The notes beneath the pieces are model-generated. The model did no database searches. It saw only the letters and a list, made by a program, of their open reading frames with translations, and was not told the origin of the DNA. Position numbers and translations under genes: made by a program. From DATGZH01 sp035297265 (GTDB taxonomy: Bacteria; Actinomycetota; Acidimicrobiia; Acidimicrobiales; RAAP-2), in the NCBI GenBank assembly GCA_035297265.1, contig DATGZH010000027.1, positions 20,942 through 84,941 on the forward strand: a DNA stretch of 64,000 nt, given 5' to 3'. Positions 41,049-49,797 of the stretch are shown in pieces. Each line of letters opens with the position of its first letter. The first letter of the stretch is position 1.

Positions 41049-42260
41049 TCAACGGAATGTTGACGTGACCGTGTGCACACCCCCGTCGATCTCGCTGAGG
41101 TCGAAGCCGACCCGCTCGATGTCCGGCATCAGGGCGTCGAGATCGAAGTTGTAGACCCGGGCCGCATTCCCGTAGAGGATCTTCGCCGCGACCTCATCGT
41201 TGATGCTCGGGTCGGCGATCATCTCGGCGACGTGGCCCTTCGTCTCGGGAAAGATTGATTCGAAGTGTGGGTAATCGACGCCGAACATTGCGTTGTCCGC
41301 GCCGATGTGGAAGGCGCCGCTGTTCGGCGCCCCGGATCCATCGGCCAGATGCTCCATCGGAACCTGCGTGGCGGTGAACGGTGAGATACCGGCGTAGCAG
41401 TTCGACGCCCAGTACTCGCGAGCGAACTTCTTGAACTGGCGCAGTCGTCCGATGTGGGTCGAGAAACCCATCCAGTCGTCGCCCCACCCGAGACGACGGT
41501 CGATCTTCTCGATGGCCGGGGCGATCCAGTCGGCCTCGGTCTCGACGAAGACGAGCCGTAGATCGGGGAAACGGTCGAAGACGCCACCCAAGATCATCTG
41601 CCAGAGAGAACGGCCGGAGAAGAAGGAGTGCTCGGTGGCGAGCGTCATCAGGGCGGCGAATCCGGGCGGGTGGTAGGCGGGGGCACCCGTTCCACCGTGC
41701 TGGCTGATCGGCAGGTCGACATCCACGCAGGCCGCCCAGACGGGATCGAGCACCGGATCGAAGAAGAACGTCCCGCCGGGCTCGAGCGCCGGCATCATGA
41801 TCCCGCCCAGTCCGTGCTCTTTCGCCCAGTGAATGTCGCCTACCGCCTGTTCGACGTCGTCGAACGCGACCAGAGCCTGGCCGGCACGCCGCCCGGGGGT
41901 CTCGCCACAGAAGTCGGCTAGCCAGCGGTTGTAGGCGAGCCGCGCCTGGCGGTCGAGATCGTGATCGTGCGAGAAGCCTGCGTCCTCGAAGCGCCGGTCC
42001 CCGAACGGCAGACCGTTCGGAAAGAGGACCTCGGCGACGACGCCCTGGCTCTCGAGGTCACGGAGGCGCAGTTGCGAGTCCCATTGGCTCTCGACGTTCA
42101 GCTGGGGCTGGAGATTTCCTGCGTCGGGAACGTCCGCCGCCTCCTGTGACCGCACCCAGTAGTCGAAGGTGTCGAGGTACCGGTTCTCGAAGTACTGGCG
42201 ATAGATCGTGCGCGACGCCTTGACGTGCCCGTCCACCGAGATGATGGCCATCCGTCCCAT
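41049..42260 (-). CDS. Metal-dependent amidohydrolase (Amidohydro_2 family)
   Basis: 403-residue TIM-barrel protein of the Amidohydro_2 superfamily, as in ACMS decarboxylase and o-pyrocatechuate or 5-carboxyvanillate decarboxylase relatives. Metal- and catalysis-related segments are ISVDGHVKA at the N-terminus (the usual D/E-x-H is replaced by D-G-H), PISQHGGTG, LVFVETEADW, and FGVDYPHFES. GVVAEVLFPN and NCYAGISPF are typical of the family. GGGGG precedes ATG 42260. It could be a hydrolase or a non-oxidative decarboxylase. The context of transporter, hydrolases and monooxygenase supports a catabolic role. Confidence 0.85.
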   Translation of the reverse strand: MGRMAIISVDGHVKASRTIYRQYFENRYLDTFDYWVRSQEAADVPDAGNLQPQLNVESQWDSQLRLRDLESQGVVAEVLFPNGLPFGDRRFEDAGFSHDHDLDRQARLAYNRWLADFCGETPGRRAGQALVAFDDVEQAVGDIHWAKEHGLGGIMMPALEPGGTFFFDPVLDPVWAACVDVDLPISQHGGTGAPAYHPPGFAALMTLATEHSFFSGRSLWQMILGGVFDRFPDLRLVFVETEADWIAPAIEKIDRRLGWGDDWMGFSTHIGRLRQFKKFAREYWASNCYAGISPFTATQVPMEHLADGSGAPNSGAFHIGADNAMFGVDYPHFESIFPETKGHVAEMIADPSINDEVAAKILYGNAARVYNFDLDALMPDIERVGFDLSEIDGGVHTVTSTFR

Positions 42261-42428
42261 TGGTAACCCCCTGCGCCGGATGTCTTGCTGGTCCCGACGA
42301 TAGCCCCGACGGCAGCGCCTGGACAGTGGTCCACCGGGCTCGCCCTCGCCAGATCGGCGTTCGCCGTGGCTCACCGAATGCATGAGGCGTAGCATCCCGC
42401 CGATGGTGGTGGAGACATCGGGACCGCC

Positions 42429-44660
42429 GTGAGCGATCCCCGGGGGGAACGTCCGGAAGTACTGGGATCCGCCGCCCAGAGCCCCACCGAGTTGGCTCGC
42501 TTCCTTGCCGATACCGCCCAGGAGCGTCAGGACGCGGCCAGGGTGGAGGATGAGGTGCTCCTCCCGGAGGACCTGCTTCCCGGGACGCGCGAAGAGCACA
42601 CGTCGTTGCGCGAGGGGCTTCGTCGGACCGGCTACGGCACCTTCGTCGTCTTGGCCATCATCGTGGCACTCGACAACCTCCAGACTTCAGGCCTCGCGGT
42701 CCTCGCGCCGAACATCAGGGCGTCGTTCCACGTGAGCTCGGGAGTCATCGTGTTCGTGGCCGGGATCTCGGGCGCCTTCCTGGTGCTCGGGATCCTCCCG
42801 ATGGGATGGCTGGCGGACCGTTACCGTCGTGCACCCATCATTGCCTGCGCCACGTTCTTCTTCGGCTTGATGGTCTTGCTCTCCGGCTTTGCCGTGACGA
42901 TCTTCGAGTTCTTCCTGGCGAGATTCGGCGCCGGGGTGTCCCAAGCGTCCACCCAGACGGTGCACGGCTCTCTCCTAGCTGACACCTATCCCATCAGCCT
43001 GCGAGGGCGTATCGGATCGGCGATGGGTATCGCGACGGGGGTGGCGGCGGCACTCAGCCCGATTCTCGTCGGGTCGATCGCCACGGCGGTGGGCGGGCCC
43101 AACGGATGGCGCTGGGCCTTCTACGTGCTCTCGATCCCCATCCTCTTGATCGCCGCTGTCGCGTTCCGCCTGCGCGAGCCCCCGCGGGGCCAGCACGAGA
43201 AGCTCGACGTGCTGGGTGAGGTCATCGAAGACACCCAACCGGTCCCGCCCTCTCTGGAAGCGGCCTTCGCCCGGATCATGAAGATCCGCACCATCAAGAT
43301 GTGTCTCATCGCCTTCTCGGCCATGGGCTTCGGGCTGTTCACCGCCCCCGTGCTCGGCAACCTCTTCCTGCAGCAGCAGTACGGTCTCGATGCCTTCCGT
43401 CGTGGACTCATCGGCACCATCGGCAGCCTTGGCGTCCTCGTCGCGCTGCCCTTCGTCGGGCGCCACTATGACCGCCTGTACCACCGGGACCCTGCTCAGG
43501 CGCTCGCCCTCATCGGCAAGCTCATCCTGCCCGTCGCCGTGCTCGTTCCCATCCAGTACTTCATGCCTGACGCGGTGCTCTGGGCCGTCGTCGGGGTACT
43601 GGTCATCGTCCTCACGATGAGCGCCTTCTCCATGGTGGGCCCCGTCCTGACCTCGGTCGCCCCCTACCACCTCCGGGGCCTCACCGGCGCGGTGGGCGCG
43701 ATCTACCTGTTCTTCATCGGGGCCACGGGGGGCGCGGTCCTCTCGGCCGCCCTCGACCAGGCCTTCGGGCCCCGTGCCGCAGTCCTCCTGGTCATGATCC
43801 CCACCACCATCGTCGGCGGGTTGATGATCATCCGGGGCAGTCACTACATCCGCAACGACCTGTCACTCATCGTCCTCGAACTCCAGGAGGAGCTCGAGGA
43901 GCACCGCCGCCAGGCGGCTGACCCCGCGTCGATCCCGGTGCTCCAGGTCAACAACATCGACTTCAGTTACGGGCACGTCCAGGTCCTCTTCGGCGTCGGC
44001 TTCGAGGTCCGCCGTGGGGAGGTGCTGGCGCTTCTCGGCACGAACGGCGCGGGGAAGTCGACGGCGCTACGTGTCGCAGCGGGCCTCGAGACAGCCGACC
44101 GCGGAGTGGTACGACTGCACGGCCGCACCATCACCTACGCCACGCCCGAACAGCGGTCGCGACTCGGCATCCACCTGCTGCCAGGGGGCCGGGGCGTCTT
44201 CAGCGAGATGACGGTGATGGAGAACCTCGAGATGGGTGCGTTCGCCTATCGGTCCGACCGCGCCGACCTCCGCCGGCGGATCGACCGCGTGCTCGGACTC
44301 TTCCCAGTGCTCGATGCCCTCCGTACCCACCGAGCCAGCACCCTTTCGGGTGGTCAGCAGCAGATGCTGGCACTCGCCATCGCGCTCCTGCACGACCCCG
44401 AGGTGCTGATGATCGACGAGCTCTCCCTTGGTCTCGCGCCGATCGTCGTCCAGGAGCTGATCGGGGTGGTCGAGCGGCTGAAACGCGAGGGCCTCACGAT
44501 GATCATCGTGGAGCAGTCGCTCAACGTGGCCGCGGCGATCGCCGACCGGGCGGTCTTCATGGAAAAGGGCCAGGTGCGCTTCGAAGGGGCCATCGCGGAG
44601 CTCATGGAGCGCGATGACCTGGCCCGGGCCATCTTCCTCGGCGGCGAGGTTCCCGCCTGA
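42429..44660 (+). CDS. Fusion of an MFS permease with a LivF-type ABC ATPase
   Basis: 743 residues. About 65-480 is a major-facilitator permease: 12 hydrophobic segments, the inter-helix loop GWLADRYRRAP, and FFLARFGAGVSQAS in the first half. A charged linker (ELQEELEEHRRQ, about 485-500) leads to an ABC ATPase (about 502-740) with Walker A GTNGAGKST (~537), signature LSGGQQQM (~640), Walker B VLMIDELSLG (~658) and the LivF-type MIIVEQSLN. The stop overlaps the next gene by one base (TGATG). Both halves look catalytically intact. The GTG start is not fixed by a strong ribosome-binding site. Confidence 0.88.
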   Translation: MSDPRGERPEVLGSAAQSPTELARFLADTAQERQDAARVEDEVLLPEDLLPGTREEHTSLREGLRRTGYGTFVVLAIIVALDNLQTSGLAVLAPNIRASFHVSSGVIVFVAGISGAFLVLGILPMGWLADRYRRAPIIACATFFFGLMVLLSGFAVTIFEFFLARFGAGVSQASTQTVHGSLLADTYPISLRGRIGSAMGIATGVAAALSPILVGSIATAVGGPNGWRWAFYVLSIPILLIAAVAFRLREPPRGQHEKLDVLGEVIEDTQPVPPSLEAAFARIMKIRTIKMCLIAFSAMGFGLFTAPVLGNLFLQQQYGLDAFRRGLIGTIGSLGVLVALPFVGRHYDRLYHRDPAQALALIGKLILPVAVLVPIQYFMPDAVLWAVVGVLVIVLTMSAFSMVGPVLTSVAPYHLRGLTGAVGAIYLFFIGATGGAVLSAALDQAFGPRAAVLLVMIPTTIVGGLMIIRGSHYIRNDLSLIVLELQEELEEHRRQAADPASIPVLQVNNIDFSYGHVQVLFGVGFEVRRGEVLALLGTNGAGKSTALRVAAGLETADRGVVRLHGRTITYATPEQRSRLGIHLLPGGRGVFSEMTVMENLEMGAFAYRSDRADLRRRIDRVLGLFPVLDALRTHRASTLSGGQQQMLALAIALLHDPEVLMIDELSLGLAPIVVQELIGVVERLKREGLTMIIVEQSLNVAAAIADRAVFMEKGQVRFEGAIAELMERDDLARAIFLGGEVPA

Positions 44661-47494
44661 TGCTCGCCGTCTCATGGGTCAACTCCCAGATTGTCTACGA
44701 CGGCGTGGTCCAGGGCCTGGCGATCGCCGTGATCGCCGTCGGCGTGGTGCTCGTCTACCGGGCTACGAGGATCATCAACTTCGCCGTGGGCAACATGGGC
44801 GTCATCGGCGCAGTGACGCTCTCGCTGCTCGTCATTCAGTACCACGTCCCCTTCTGGGCCGCCCTTGCCATCGCGGTGGCGATCGGACTCGCGTTCGGGG
44901 CCATCGTCGAAGTCACCGTGATCCGCCGGTTGAGGAAGGCCCCCCGAGTCGTCGTGCTCGTGTCGACGATCGGCATCGCCGGGCTCGCCGAGGCGATCGC
45001 CATCGAGATTCCGACGCCTTCGAACGAGAGCGCCCACTACCCGAGCGCCATCAACGGGTCCTGGACGATAGCGGGCGTGAGCGTGCGGGGTGCAGATCTC
45101 GCCGTGTTGATCCTGGTGCCGATCACCGTTCTCCTGCTCACCTGGTTCCTCGACCGCACGATGTTGGGCAAGACCGTCAAGGCCTGTGCCGCCAACCCGT
45201 CGCTCGCTCGGCTGTCGTCCATCTCGCCCAAGCTGGTCTCGACCATGGTCTGGGCCCTCGCGGCCGGCCTCTCCACACTCTCGGTCGTCCTCATCGCCGG
45301 CGAGTCCTCGACCGCGGCCGGGCTGGTCACCCTCGGGCCGCAGACCTTGTCCGAGGCGCTGGCTGCGGCGGTCATCGCCGGCATGCGGTCCTTCCGGGTC
45401 ACGGTGATCGCCGCGGTGGCAATCGGTGTCATCCAGAGCCTCCTCACCTACAACTTCCTGGCCGTGCCGGGCATCACCGACCTCCTCTTGTTCGTCGCCG
45501 TATTCGTCGCCGTCGTCTTCGCCCGGCGAGAGGGTGAGGATTCCGGGGTCTTCGCCTTCAGCCCCCGGGGCCATCCGATCCCCGAGCGACTGCGTTCAAT
45601 CTGGTGGACCCGCAACATCGACAAGGGCGGCATCCTGCTGCTCGGCGCCCTCGCGCTGCTCCTGCCGATCGTGGTGACCGAACCGTCGCGCCAGCAGCTC
45701 TACACGGCCGTCCTGGCCTTCGCGATCTGTGCCTCGTCGTTGACCGTGTTGACCGGCTGGCTGGGCCAACTCTCGCTCGGCCAGATGGCTTTCGGGGGCC
45801 TCGCCGCTCTCTTCGCGGCCCGCCTGGTCAACGACGGCGTGCCGTTCTGGGTCGCCATCGCCACGACGACCGTCGCCTCTGCCCTGCTCGCGCTGGGGAT
45901 CGGAATCGGGTCCCTGCGGGTCCGAGGCCTCTATCTCGCCGTCGTGACGTTCGTGTTCGCGCTCACCGCGCAGCAATACTTCTATTACCTGCCTTTCTTC
46001 TCCGGCGACTCGCCCGATGGCGCCAACGTGCCTTTCGTCCCCGGGCATCTGTGGTTCCTGTCGTTCCCGGGCCAGCGCACCTACTACTACGTCGTTCTCG
46101 TCGTGCTGGCGGTCGTCCTCCTGGTGCTCAGCCGGTTCCGCGACAGCGGTGTCGGACGGACCATCAAGGCGGTGCGTGACAACGAATCGGCCGCGGCCGC
46201 TTACACCGTGACCGCCGCTCGAGTGAAGCTCAAAGCTTTCGCACTGGCGGGCGGCCTGGCTGGCCTCGGTGGTGCTCTTCTGGCGGGGGCCTTCGCCAAC
46301 ATCGCCTTCACCCAGAACTTCTTCCTAGTCAACGACTCTCTCAACCTCGTCGCGATGGTCGTGATCGGCGGCATGGGTTCGGTCAGTGGCGCTGTCATCG
46401 GTGCGATGTTCGTCATAGGGATCCCGGCGATTGCCCCCAACAACGCCCTCGTCGGCCTGTTGAGCTCGAGCCTCGGGCTGCTCATCGTGCTCCTCTACTT
46501 CCCCCGCGGCCTCAACCAGATCACCTACGCCGCCCGTGACGCCATCCTCGCCTGGGCCGACCGACGCTACGTCGAGCGAGCCCCGCCCGAGCGGATCATG
46601 TACCCCGCGGCGGTGCGACGGCGTGAGGAGGCACCTGAGCCCACCGTGCCGGCACTCTCGGTCTCGGAGGTGAGTGTGCACTTCGGGGGTATCGCCGCAG
46701 TCGACATGGCCACGCTGCACGTGGAGGTCGGCGAGATCGTCGGTCTCATCGGTGCCAACGGCGCGGGGAAGTCGACGCTCATGAACGCGATCGGTGGCTT
46801 CGTCTCCTCCAAGGGCTCGGTGTCCCTCTTCGGCGAGGAGGTTTCGGGCAAGAGCTCGGCCCAGCGGGCCTCGCTCGGCCTCGGGCGAACGTTCCAGTCC
46901 GCCACCTTGTTCCCCGAGCTCACCGTCAACGAGACCCTGCTCGTCGCCCTCGAGGCCAAGGAACGGTCAGGCATGCTCTCGACGGCGCTCGGTCTGCCGG
47001 CGGCCCGACGGCACGACCGCGCCACCAACGCCGAGGTTTCCGAACTGATCCATTTTCTCGGCCTCAGCCGCTACCGGGACCACTACGTGAGCGACCTCTC
47101 CACCGGTACGAGGCGCGTGGTCGAGCTGGCGGGTCTCCTCGCCCTCAACGCCAAAGTGCTCTGCCTCGACGAGCCGACGGCCGGGCTCGCCCAGCGGGAG
47201 ACCGAGGCGTTCGGTCCACTGATCGGAACGGTCCAAGAGGAGCTCCGGGCGTCCGTGCTGTTGATAGAGCACGACATGCCGCTCATCTTGAGCATCTCCG
47301 GACGCGTCTACTGCCTCGAGGCCGGGCGGGTCATCGCTGAGGGGACCTCGGCGGAGATCAGAAGGGACCCCAGGGTGGTGGCCAGCTACCTTGGAACCGA
47401 CGAGCGGGCGATCGTCCGCAGCGGCCCTGGGCAGTCGGACGCCCCCAGGCGGGCCGGCCCACCCGGCCTGTCAGTGCCTCCCTCGATGGCCTGA
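44660..47494 (+). CDS. Fused LivH-LivM-LivG branched-chain-type ABC importer
   Basis: 944 residues joining three normally separate subunits. About 1-300: LivH-type permease (VVLVYRATRIINFAVGNMG). About 320-615: LivM-type permease (LTGWLGQLSLGQMAFGG, AVRDNESAAAAYTV, VVIGGMGSVSGAVIGA). About 665-910: LivG-type ATPase with Walker A GANGAGKST (~697), a variant signature LSTGTRR (~813), Walker B VLCLDEPTAGLA (~832) and the H-loop in LIEHDM. With the LivF domain of the preceding gene, all core importer parts are present in two chains. The Pro-rich C-terminal tail looks disordered. Confidence 0.9.
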   Translation: MLAVSWVNSQIVYDGVVQGLAIAVIAVGVVLVYRATRIINFAVGNMGVIGAVTLSLLVIQYHVPFWAALAIAVAIGLAFGAIVEVTVIRRLRKAPRVVVLVSTIGIAGLAEAIAIEIPTPSNESAHYPSAINGSWTIAGVSVRGADLAVLILVPITVLLLTWFLDRTMLGKTVKACAANPSLARLSSISPKLVSTMVWALAAGLSTLSVVLIAGESSTAAGLVTLGPQTLSEALAAAVIAGMRSFRVTVIAAVAIGVIQSLLTYNFLAVPGITDLLLFVAVFVAVVFARREGEDSGVFAFSPRGHPIPERLRSIWWTRNIDKGGILLLGALALLLPIVVTEPSRQQLYTAVLAFAICASSLTVLTGWLGQLSLGQMAFGGLAALFAARLVNDGVPFWVAIATTTVASALLALGIGIGSLRVRGLYLAVVTFVFALTAQQYFYYLPFFSGDSPDGANVPFVPGHLWFLSFPGQRTYYYVVLVVLAVVLLVLSRFRDSGVGRTIKAVRDNESAAAAYTVTAARVKLKAFALAGGLAGLGGALLAGAFANIAFTQNFFLVNDSLNLVAMVVIGGMGSVSGAVIGAMFVIGIPAIAPNNALVGLLSSSLGLLIVLLYFPRGLNQITYAARDAILAWADRRYVERAPPERIMYPAAVRRREEAPEPTVPALSVSEVSVHFGGIAAVDMATLHVEVGEIVGLIGANGAGKSTLMNAIGGFVSSKGSVSLFGEEVSGKSSAQRASLGLGRTFQSATLFPELTVNETLLVALEAKERSGMLSTALGLPAARRHDRATNAEVSELIHFLGLSRYRDHYVSDLSTGTRRVVELAGLLALNAKVLCLDEPTAGLAQRETEAFGPLIGTVQEELRASVLLIEHDMPLILSISGRVYCLEAGRVIAEGTSAEIRRDPRVVASYLGTDERAIVRSGPGQSDAPRRAGPPGLSVPPSMA

Positions 47495-47512
47495 GGACGT
47501 TCGGAACGCGGG

Positions 47513-49531
47513 CTATTCGACGACCACCCGCACCCGACCGAGGTTCTCGACCCGGGCGTGCGGCTTGACCATGTTGCCCTGACGCTGTGTCCTGACCCGG
47601 AGCGCCGGGAAGTACGTGCCCCGCTCGGTAAAGGCGTGCGCCGTCGTCACGCGGAGACGTGAGAGGGATCCATCGAGCACGTCGGAGTGGACCGCGTAAT
47701 CGCCGGAGCCGTCGAAGTCCCACTCCGCGGCCACGACGGTGCCCGCGCCTGGTGGCACCTCCACCCAGGCGTCGAACTCGACCTCGTCGCCCACGGCGAC
47801 GTCGGCCCGTGCACCGCCGTTCGCAGTCACCTCGACCGTGGCCTGGATCCCCTGGCGTGCGGAGGCCTCAGCGGGGACGACCACCTGTCCTTCGACCACC
47901 TCGTAGGCGGTGCTGGCCGGGGCCGGCAGGCCGTGCTCGACCCACGCGACGAGGTCGCGGAGGGCTTGCTCGAGTACGCCGGCGTAGCTCACGATGCGGG
48001 TCGTCCGGGCCGGGCGGAGATCGTCGGTCGCCGCCCTGACCGGCGGCAGGTGCATCGCGTGGTCGACAAACCACACCCGAAACTTGTCGTCGGCCGCCGG
48101 ACCCTGGACCTTGTGGACGAGCTCGTCGTACCACGCCGCCTGCCACGGATAGGCGGCTTCGTCCATGAGGCATTCGACGACGATGACCTTGCCCGAGAAC
48201 CGGCCACTCTGGACCGATCCCGCGCCGGCGATCGTGAACTGCGGGCCGATGAGGTTCGGGCGCTGCGGATAGATGGGTTGCCCCGCCATGCAGAACTGGT
48301 CCCACACGGGGAAGTCGGGGTCGACCTGGTGGCGGTGGTAGGTCTGGAAGGCGAGGTACACGGAGTTGTCGATCAGCACCTCGTCGCCAGCGGCGATCCC
48401 CGCGAGGCTCGCGAACTCCGTCTCGCCCTGGCCCGTGATGACGACGTCATCGTGTGTGCTGATGATCCAGAAGTTGTGACCCGCCGACCTCCCGGTCGTG
48501 ACGGACAACATGGCACCCATGAGCTTGCCGGTAGGCACCCCCTCGAGTCGGAGGGCGACCGGGATGTCGGCCATCGCCTCGGTGCGGAAGATCGTGTTCG
48601 TCGCCGCACCGATCCCGAGGCGTTGGGCCTCGTCGGCCATGATCGGCTGGACGACAGTCGTCTTGTGCTGGATGCGGGCGTTCGCCAACGACTCGGTCGG
48701 GTTGGCGCCGAGATAACCGGGCACCGTCCAGAAGTCCTCGAAGTACCCAGGGTCGTACTTGATCATGTTGTTCCCGAGCATCGACCACACTCCTGTGTAG
48801 CCCTCGGCGATCCGCCGCACGTCGAACCACCCCCGGGGAGGAAAGCCCATGCGGGTGACCTCGGTGAGTGCCTCTCGCTCTTCGGCACTGAGCCGGGCAT
48901 AGATGTCGCCGTCACCACCGGGATCGAGTGCGTCGACGATCTGGGGGAACTTCTCCCAGAGAATGCGCATGGCGTGAGCCTGCACCGAGAAGACGTTCGG
49001 CATGGACTGCGGGCCGCCGATGATGAACGGTAACCCCCCGTCCCACACGTCGGTGTTCTCCATACAGCTCATCGTCTTGAAACCGCCGCCGCTGCCGCCA
49101 TAGCAGTAGCCGTAAGGACGGTGCTCTCCGTACATCTCCCCGGCCAGGACCCGGGAGTACTCCGCCGCCGCCGCGCTGGCCCGGAAGCCCGTGACCGTCG
49201 AGTCTTCTCCGGGGAACGGAGTCAGCCGACCCAGGTTCGACTCGACCATGTAGCCGCCGCTGTCGATCGCGAAGTCGATCGAGCCGCCCATGCCGGCGAG
49301 CAGCTGCTGCCCGAACAGGTGCTCCGTGCCCGACACGGCGAGGATCGGCTGGAAGAACCGCCCCTCGTACCGCTCCGCCGGCGGAAAGTAGAAGGAGAAG
49401 CGGAGGTCGGTCCCCTCGAAGCCACCGTGGACATACCGGTGGCGAACGGGGGTGTCACGCCACTCGTCCACGTCCACGTAGGGCCGGTCGTACTCCGGGT
49501 CTTTCAGGCCGTTCGTTCGGAACTCGGTCAT
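47513..49531 (-). CDS. Large esterase-like alpha/beta-hydrolase with C-terminal PKD domain
   Basis: 672-residue protein. The nucleophile elbow YCYGGSGGGFKTMS (Ser about 147) resembles large tannase/feruloyl-esterase-type hydrolases. VWFVDHAMHLPP probably holds the His. From about 580 a PKD-like beta-sandwich follows (VGDEVEFDAWVEVPPGAG, AAEWDFDGSGDY, AHAFTERGTYFPALRV). No signal peptide is seen, which is odd for a PKD protein. ATG 49531 is preferred because AGGTGG precedes it. It converges on the importer gene with an 18-nt gap and lies downstream of the FAD monooxygenase. Confidence 0.75.
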   Translation of the reverse strand: MTEFRTNGLKDPEYDRPYVDVDEWRDTPVRHRYVHGGFEGTDLRFSFYFPPAERYEGRFFQPILAVSGTEHLFGQQLLAGMGGSIDFAIDSGGYMVESNLGRLTPFPGEDSTVTGFRASAAAAEYSRVLAGEMYGEHRPYGYCYGGSGGGFKTMSCMENTDVWDGGLPFIIGGPQSMPNVFSVQAHAMRILWEKFPQIVDALDPGGDGDIYARLSAEEREALTEVTRMGFPPRGWFDVRRIAEGYTGVWSMLGNNMIKYDPGYFEDFWTVPGYLGANPTESLANARIQHKTTVVQPIMADEAQRLGIGAATNTIFRTEAMADIPVALRLEGVPTGKLMGAMLSVTTGRSAGHNFWIISTHDDVVITGQGETEFASLAGIAAGDEVLIDNSVYLAFQTYHRHQVDPDFPVWDQFCMAGQPIYPQRPNLIGPQFTIAGAGSVQSGRFSGKVIVVECLMDEAAYPWQAAWYDELVHKVQGPAADDKFRVWFVDHAMHLPPVRAATDDLRPARTTRIVSYAGVLEQALRDLVAWVEHGLPAPASTAYEVVEGQVVVPAEASARQGIQATVEVTANGGARADVAVGDEVEFDAWVEVPPGAGTVVAAEWDFDGSGDYAVHSDVLDGSLSRLRVTTAHAFTERGTYFPALRVRTQRQGNMVKPHARVENLGRVRVVVE

Positions 49532-49797
49532 CGGCACCACCTGAGGTCAGGGTCGCGCTCGGGGGCACGAACGAATTGCCGGCCGACCGTGGGCTTTCTC
49601 GGTCCACCGGCACTGTCCGGCCCCGGGCCCGTCCGTGACGGCGGCTCGTTCGTCGGCCGCCGGTGGACTCACTATGCCATCGTGCTCGGCCCAGGGCCAC
49701 GGCCCTCGAGCCCGCTCGACCTCTGGCCGTGGTGTGGTGCACCGGACCGACGCCGGAGAACAAGCCCGATGTGCCGTGCCGACGCAGACGACGAGGA

